Of a stretch of 15,450 nt of DNA, positions 13,644 to 15,450 are shown piece after piece (positions within the stretch are counted from its first letter, which is position 1; each line of letters begins with the position of its first letter). Below the pieces are notes generated by a model, which saw only the letters and a list, made by a program, of their open reading frames with translations, ran no database searches and was not told the DNA's origin. The stretch is from HGM10836 sp045580645. Its GTDB lineage: Bacteria > Bacillota_I > Bacilli_A > RF39 > UBA660. Position numbers and translations under genes: made by a program. Where the stretch lies: contig JAZNOG010000085.1 of assembly GCA_045580645.1 (NCBI GenBank), positions 1-15,450 on the forward strand, given 5' to 3'.

Positions 13644-13997
13644 GCAACACAACTTTTAAATGTAGATGGAACAGACATTGAAGTAATGAATTATGATTTT
13701 AGCAAGAAAGAAATAGATTTAGATTCTGGAAGAAATTTAAAAGGTAAGATGGAAAGAAATGTGTTAGAACATCATCCTAGAACAATAGATATAGTTCTTC
13801 CACCTTGCGATAGAGAAACAATGCATAATTATATGGTTGTATTTGATAAACCAGAATTAACAGTAAAAGGTTTTGATATTTTTACAAATCAAATTGAGAC
13901 AATAATTTGTATGCATGGAGATTTGAATCCATCATTATATTGGAATCCTGATGAAATGTTGTATAATGCAATGAAAATCCAATTAGTAGAGTATTAG
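13641..13997 (+). CDS. small tail protein, DUF6711-like (AGG start)
   Basis: A 118-residue protein from AGG 13641, between the tape measure and the hub-like gene, where siphophages place distal tail or small baseplate proteins. The start reads ATQLLNVDGTDIEVMNYDFS, followed by LDSGRNLKGKMERNVLEHHPRTIDIVLPPCD and ending in MLYNAMKIQLVEY. The pattern of an N-terminal small domain, a G-x-L/M-x-R-x-x-L stretch and a C-terminal Y-N-x-x-K-I-Q-L strand resembles the DUF6711 group of phage tail proteins; this is from memory and not verified. The reading frame is preceded directly by a stop codon, making the AGG start nearly unavoidable. The next gene begins 18 bases after its stop. Confidence 0.8.
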   Translation, partial: RATQLLNVDGTDIEVMNYDFSKKEIDLDSGRNLKGKMERNVLEHHPRTIDIVLPPCDRETMHNYMVVFDKPELTVKGFDIFTNQIETIICMHGDLNPSLYWNPDEMLYNAMKIQLVEY

Positions 13998-14000
13998 AAG

Positions 14001-14018
14001 GGAGGAAATTTATTAAGG
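14001..14018 (+). promoter_or_regulatory. ribosome binding site with AGG start codon (hub protein)
   Basis: GGAGG at 14001-14005, a 10-base spacer, then AGG at 14016-14018. The upstream gene ends in the same frame (TAG 13995-13997), and only AAG, GGA, GGA, AAT, TTA, TTA stand between that stop and AGG. The first conventional in-frame codon downstream is a GTG about 15 codons on, with no ribosome binding site. Confidence 0.88.
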
Positions 14019-15450
14019 TATCAAGTAGGCGAGCAATTCAAGAATGCTGTAAAAAGTAATGTGGTAATAGCAACTGCTAAAGTTACTTTTAAAAATTTCT
14101 TCTCAAATAATACGGATTTAATACTAACAAAAGATAATTTTACAGAGAATGGTGTAAAGATAATTGATTATTGCTATAACAACGGTAATTTAATTGGAAC
14201 AGCGATGATTAAAGAGGCTGAGATAGAAATAAAAAACCCAGAAGGATATGATTTGGCTGACAAAGTATTTTCTTTAGAAATAGGTGTAATGGTAGACTAT
14301 GCAAACAAAACATATGAATATGTACCTTATGGCGAATATACAGTGACTAAATATGAAGACCTAAAATCAAATAAAAAATACAAAATAATAGCCTATGACA
14401 ATATGAATAAATTAAATCCTGATTTTAGTGAAAATACTAATTTTAATCCAACATTTCCTATAACTTTAAAAGAATTTTACAGACTGTTTATGGAATCATA
14501 TGGAATAGAAATTCAAGAACAAGTATTACCAAACGAAAATTTCACTATTAATGAAATGCCCAATTTTGATGGATATACTGGAAGAAGTATATTGATGAGA
14601 ATAGCAGAATTGTTTGGTAGTTTTGCTAAAATAAATAGATTAAATAAATGTGAAATGTATTTAAAAACAGAAACAGGAATACAAGTTGATTTAGAAACAA
14701 TGAATAGTAAATTAGAAATAGATAATCAATATGGACCTGTAAATGTGGTTTCGGTTGGAATGAGTAATATAAAAGGAGAAAATGTAACACTAAGAGATGA
14801 AGAAAGTATATTGAAATATGGAGAAATCACAATAAAGATTGAAGACAATCCATTTATATATACAGAGGACTTACGAGAATTAGTTATAAACGATTTATAT
14901 AATCAACTACATAATTTTACATACATCCCAGTAAAATTCAATTTAAAAGCTTTAATGTATACTGATAATGGAGATATGATACAAGTTCGTAACATGGAAG
15001 ATACTGAATGGATAAATACTATAATTTTAAATCAGAATATAAATATACCAAGAACAAGACAAAGTAATATTGATACAAAGGCATTAACTAATACTCAGCA
15101 AAAGATGCAATATATTTCTAAAACGAAACAGGAAAAAACTAGAACAGAATTTATAGTAGATAAACAAAATCAATTAATACAATCATTAGTTCAAGTTACA
15201 GACAGCTTAAATAACAACATAGACCTACTAGACGCAGACCTACAAAAACAGATACAAGATTTAAGCCTTAATCTGCAAGAATATCAAATAACAGTATCAA
15301 CACAATTTAAACAAACAGAAAAAGATTTTAACTTTTTATTTAATCAATTAGTAGAAAGCATTAATACAAATGCAGAAGGTAATAGTGAAAAATTTGCAGA
15401 GATAGTTAAATATATAAGATTTGAAGATGGAAATATCATACTTGGTAGGT
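14016..15450 (+). CDS. baseplate hub / tail-associated protein, partial (AGG start)
   Basis: A tail protein of at least 478 residues that continues past the window. The N-terminal 350 residues look like a baseplate hub (gp27/gpD-like or Tal N-terminal) domain: a first strand region with VVIATAKVTFKNFF, then YANKTYEYVPYGEYTVTKYED and KYKIIAYDNMNKLNP, which is the usual layout of hub proteins that state a property, its value and a precision region. EFYRLFMESYGIEIQEQ and GYTGRSILMRIAELFGSFAK form the helical part typical of the second hub domain. After residue about 365 it becomes a long Gln/Asn-rich helical, coiled-coil region, likely leading to a fibre or other C-terminal domain beyond the window. 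The frame is continuous from AGG to the last base. Confidence 0.82.

Noticed and set aside
444..14018. Sequencing or assembly errors turning ATG into AGG
   Set aside because: The same change at seven separate start sites, with seven other ATG starts intact and a matching tRNA, cannot reasonably be random error. Raw reads could still be checked.
1..15450. TGA recoded as Trp (Mycoplasma-type code), suggested by the AT-rich DNA and tRNA-Trp
   Set aside because: TGA ends genes at 8207 and 10291, no in-frame TGA occurs in the large genes, and the tRNA anticodon CCA reads only UGG.
1..15450. CRISPR arrays, insertion sequences, diversity-generating retroelement repeats, attachment sites
   Set aside because: Looked for repeated spacers, terminal inverted repeats with transposase frames, and reverse transcriptase motifs; none seen.

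Overview
The window is the late (packaging, head and tail) module of a tailed bacteriophage or prophage with a long, non-contractile (siphovirus) type tail. The DNA is strongly AT-rich, nearly all genes lie on the + strand with short gaps or overlaps, and AGGAGG-type ribosome binding sites are strong. This fits a low-GC host (Clostridia/Bacilli-like, Mollicutes-related or Fusobacteria-like; I cannot choose). TAA, TAG and TGA all act as stops, so the ordinary bacterial code applies inside genes.

Layout. 1-443 is an AT-rich, apparently non-coding leader with a hairpin and a likely promoter. 444-2904 holds the small and large terminase subunits, followed by a terminator. 2971-4577 holds a tiny ORF and the portal. 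4578-4925 is a non-protein island with a hairpin and two tRNA genes. 4926-8622 carries scaffold, major capsid protein, head-tail connectors, two very small ORFs, a gp10-like protein and a tail terminator. 8635-9342 is the tail tube protein with an Ig-like C-terminus, followed by a second terminator. 9437-13624 holds the tail assembly chaperone pair (likely -1 frameshift) and the tape measure. 13641 to the end holds a small tail protein and a baseplate hub-like protein that runs off the window.

Main result. Seven of the sixteen main genes (terS, terL, major capsid, tail tube, tape measure, small tail protein, hub) have no ATG, GTG or TTG where translation must begin. Each has an in-frame AGG there, generally 7-10 bases after a good Shine-Dalgarno (12 in the tape measure). 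In five of them an in-frame stop lies zero to four codons upstream of the AGG or of its ribosome binding site, and no conventional start precedes conserved coding sequence. In the same late region is a tRNA gene (4698-4771) with anticodon CCT, the exact reader of AGG. Its body is that of a bacterial initiator tRNA, not an arginine elongator: C1/A72 mismatch, A11:T24, G2C3G4:C69G70C71, A73, encoded CCA. I infer that the phage carries its own initiator tRNA with the anticodon changed from CAU to CCU, and that key virion and packaging genes have matching AUG-to-AGG start codons. AGG is still used inside genes, presumably as arginine, so its meaning would depend on initiation versus elongation. 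The remaining genes use ATG (7), GTG (1) and TTG (1). I know of no natural system like this, but no database could be searched. The attached amino acid (Met, Arg or other) cannot be read from the sequence.
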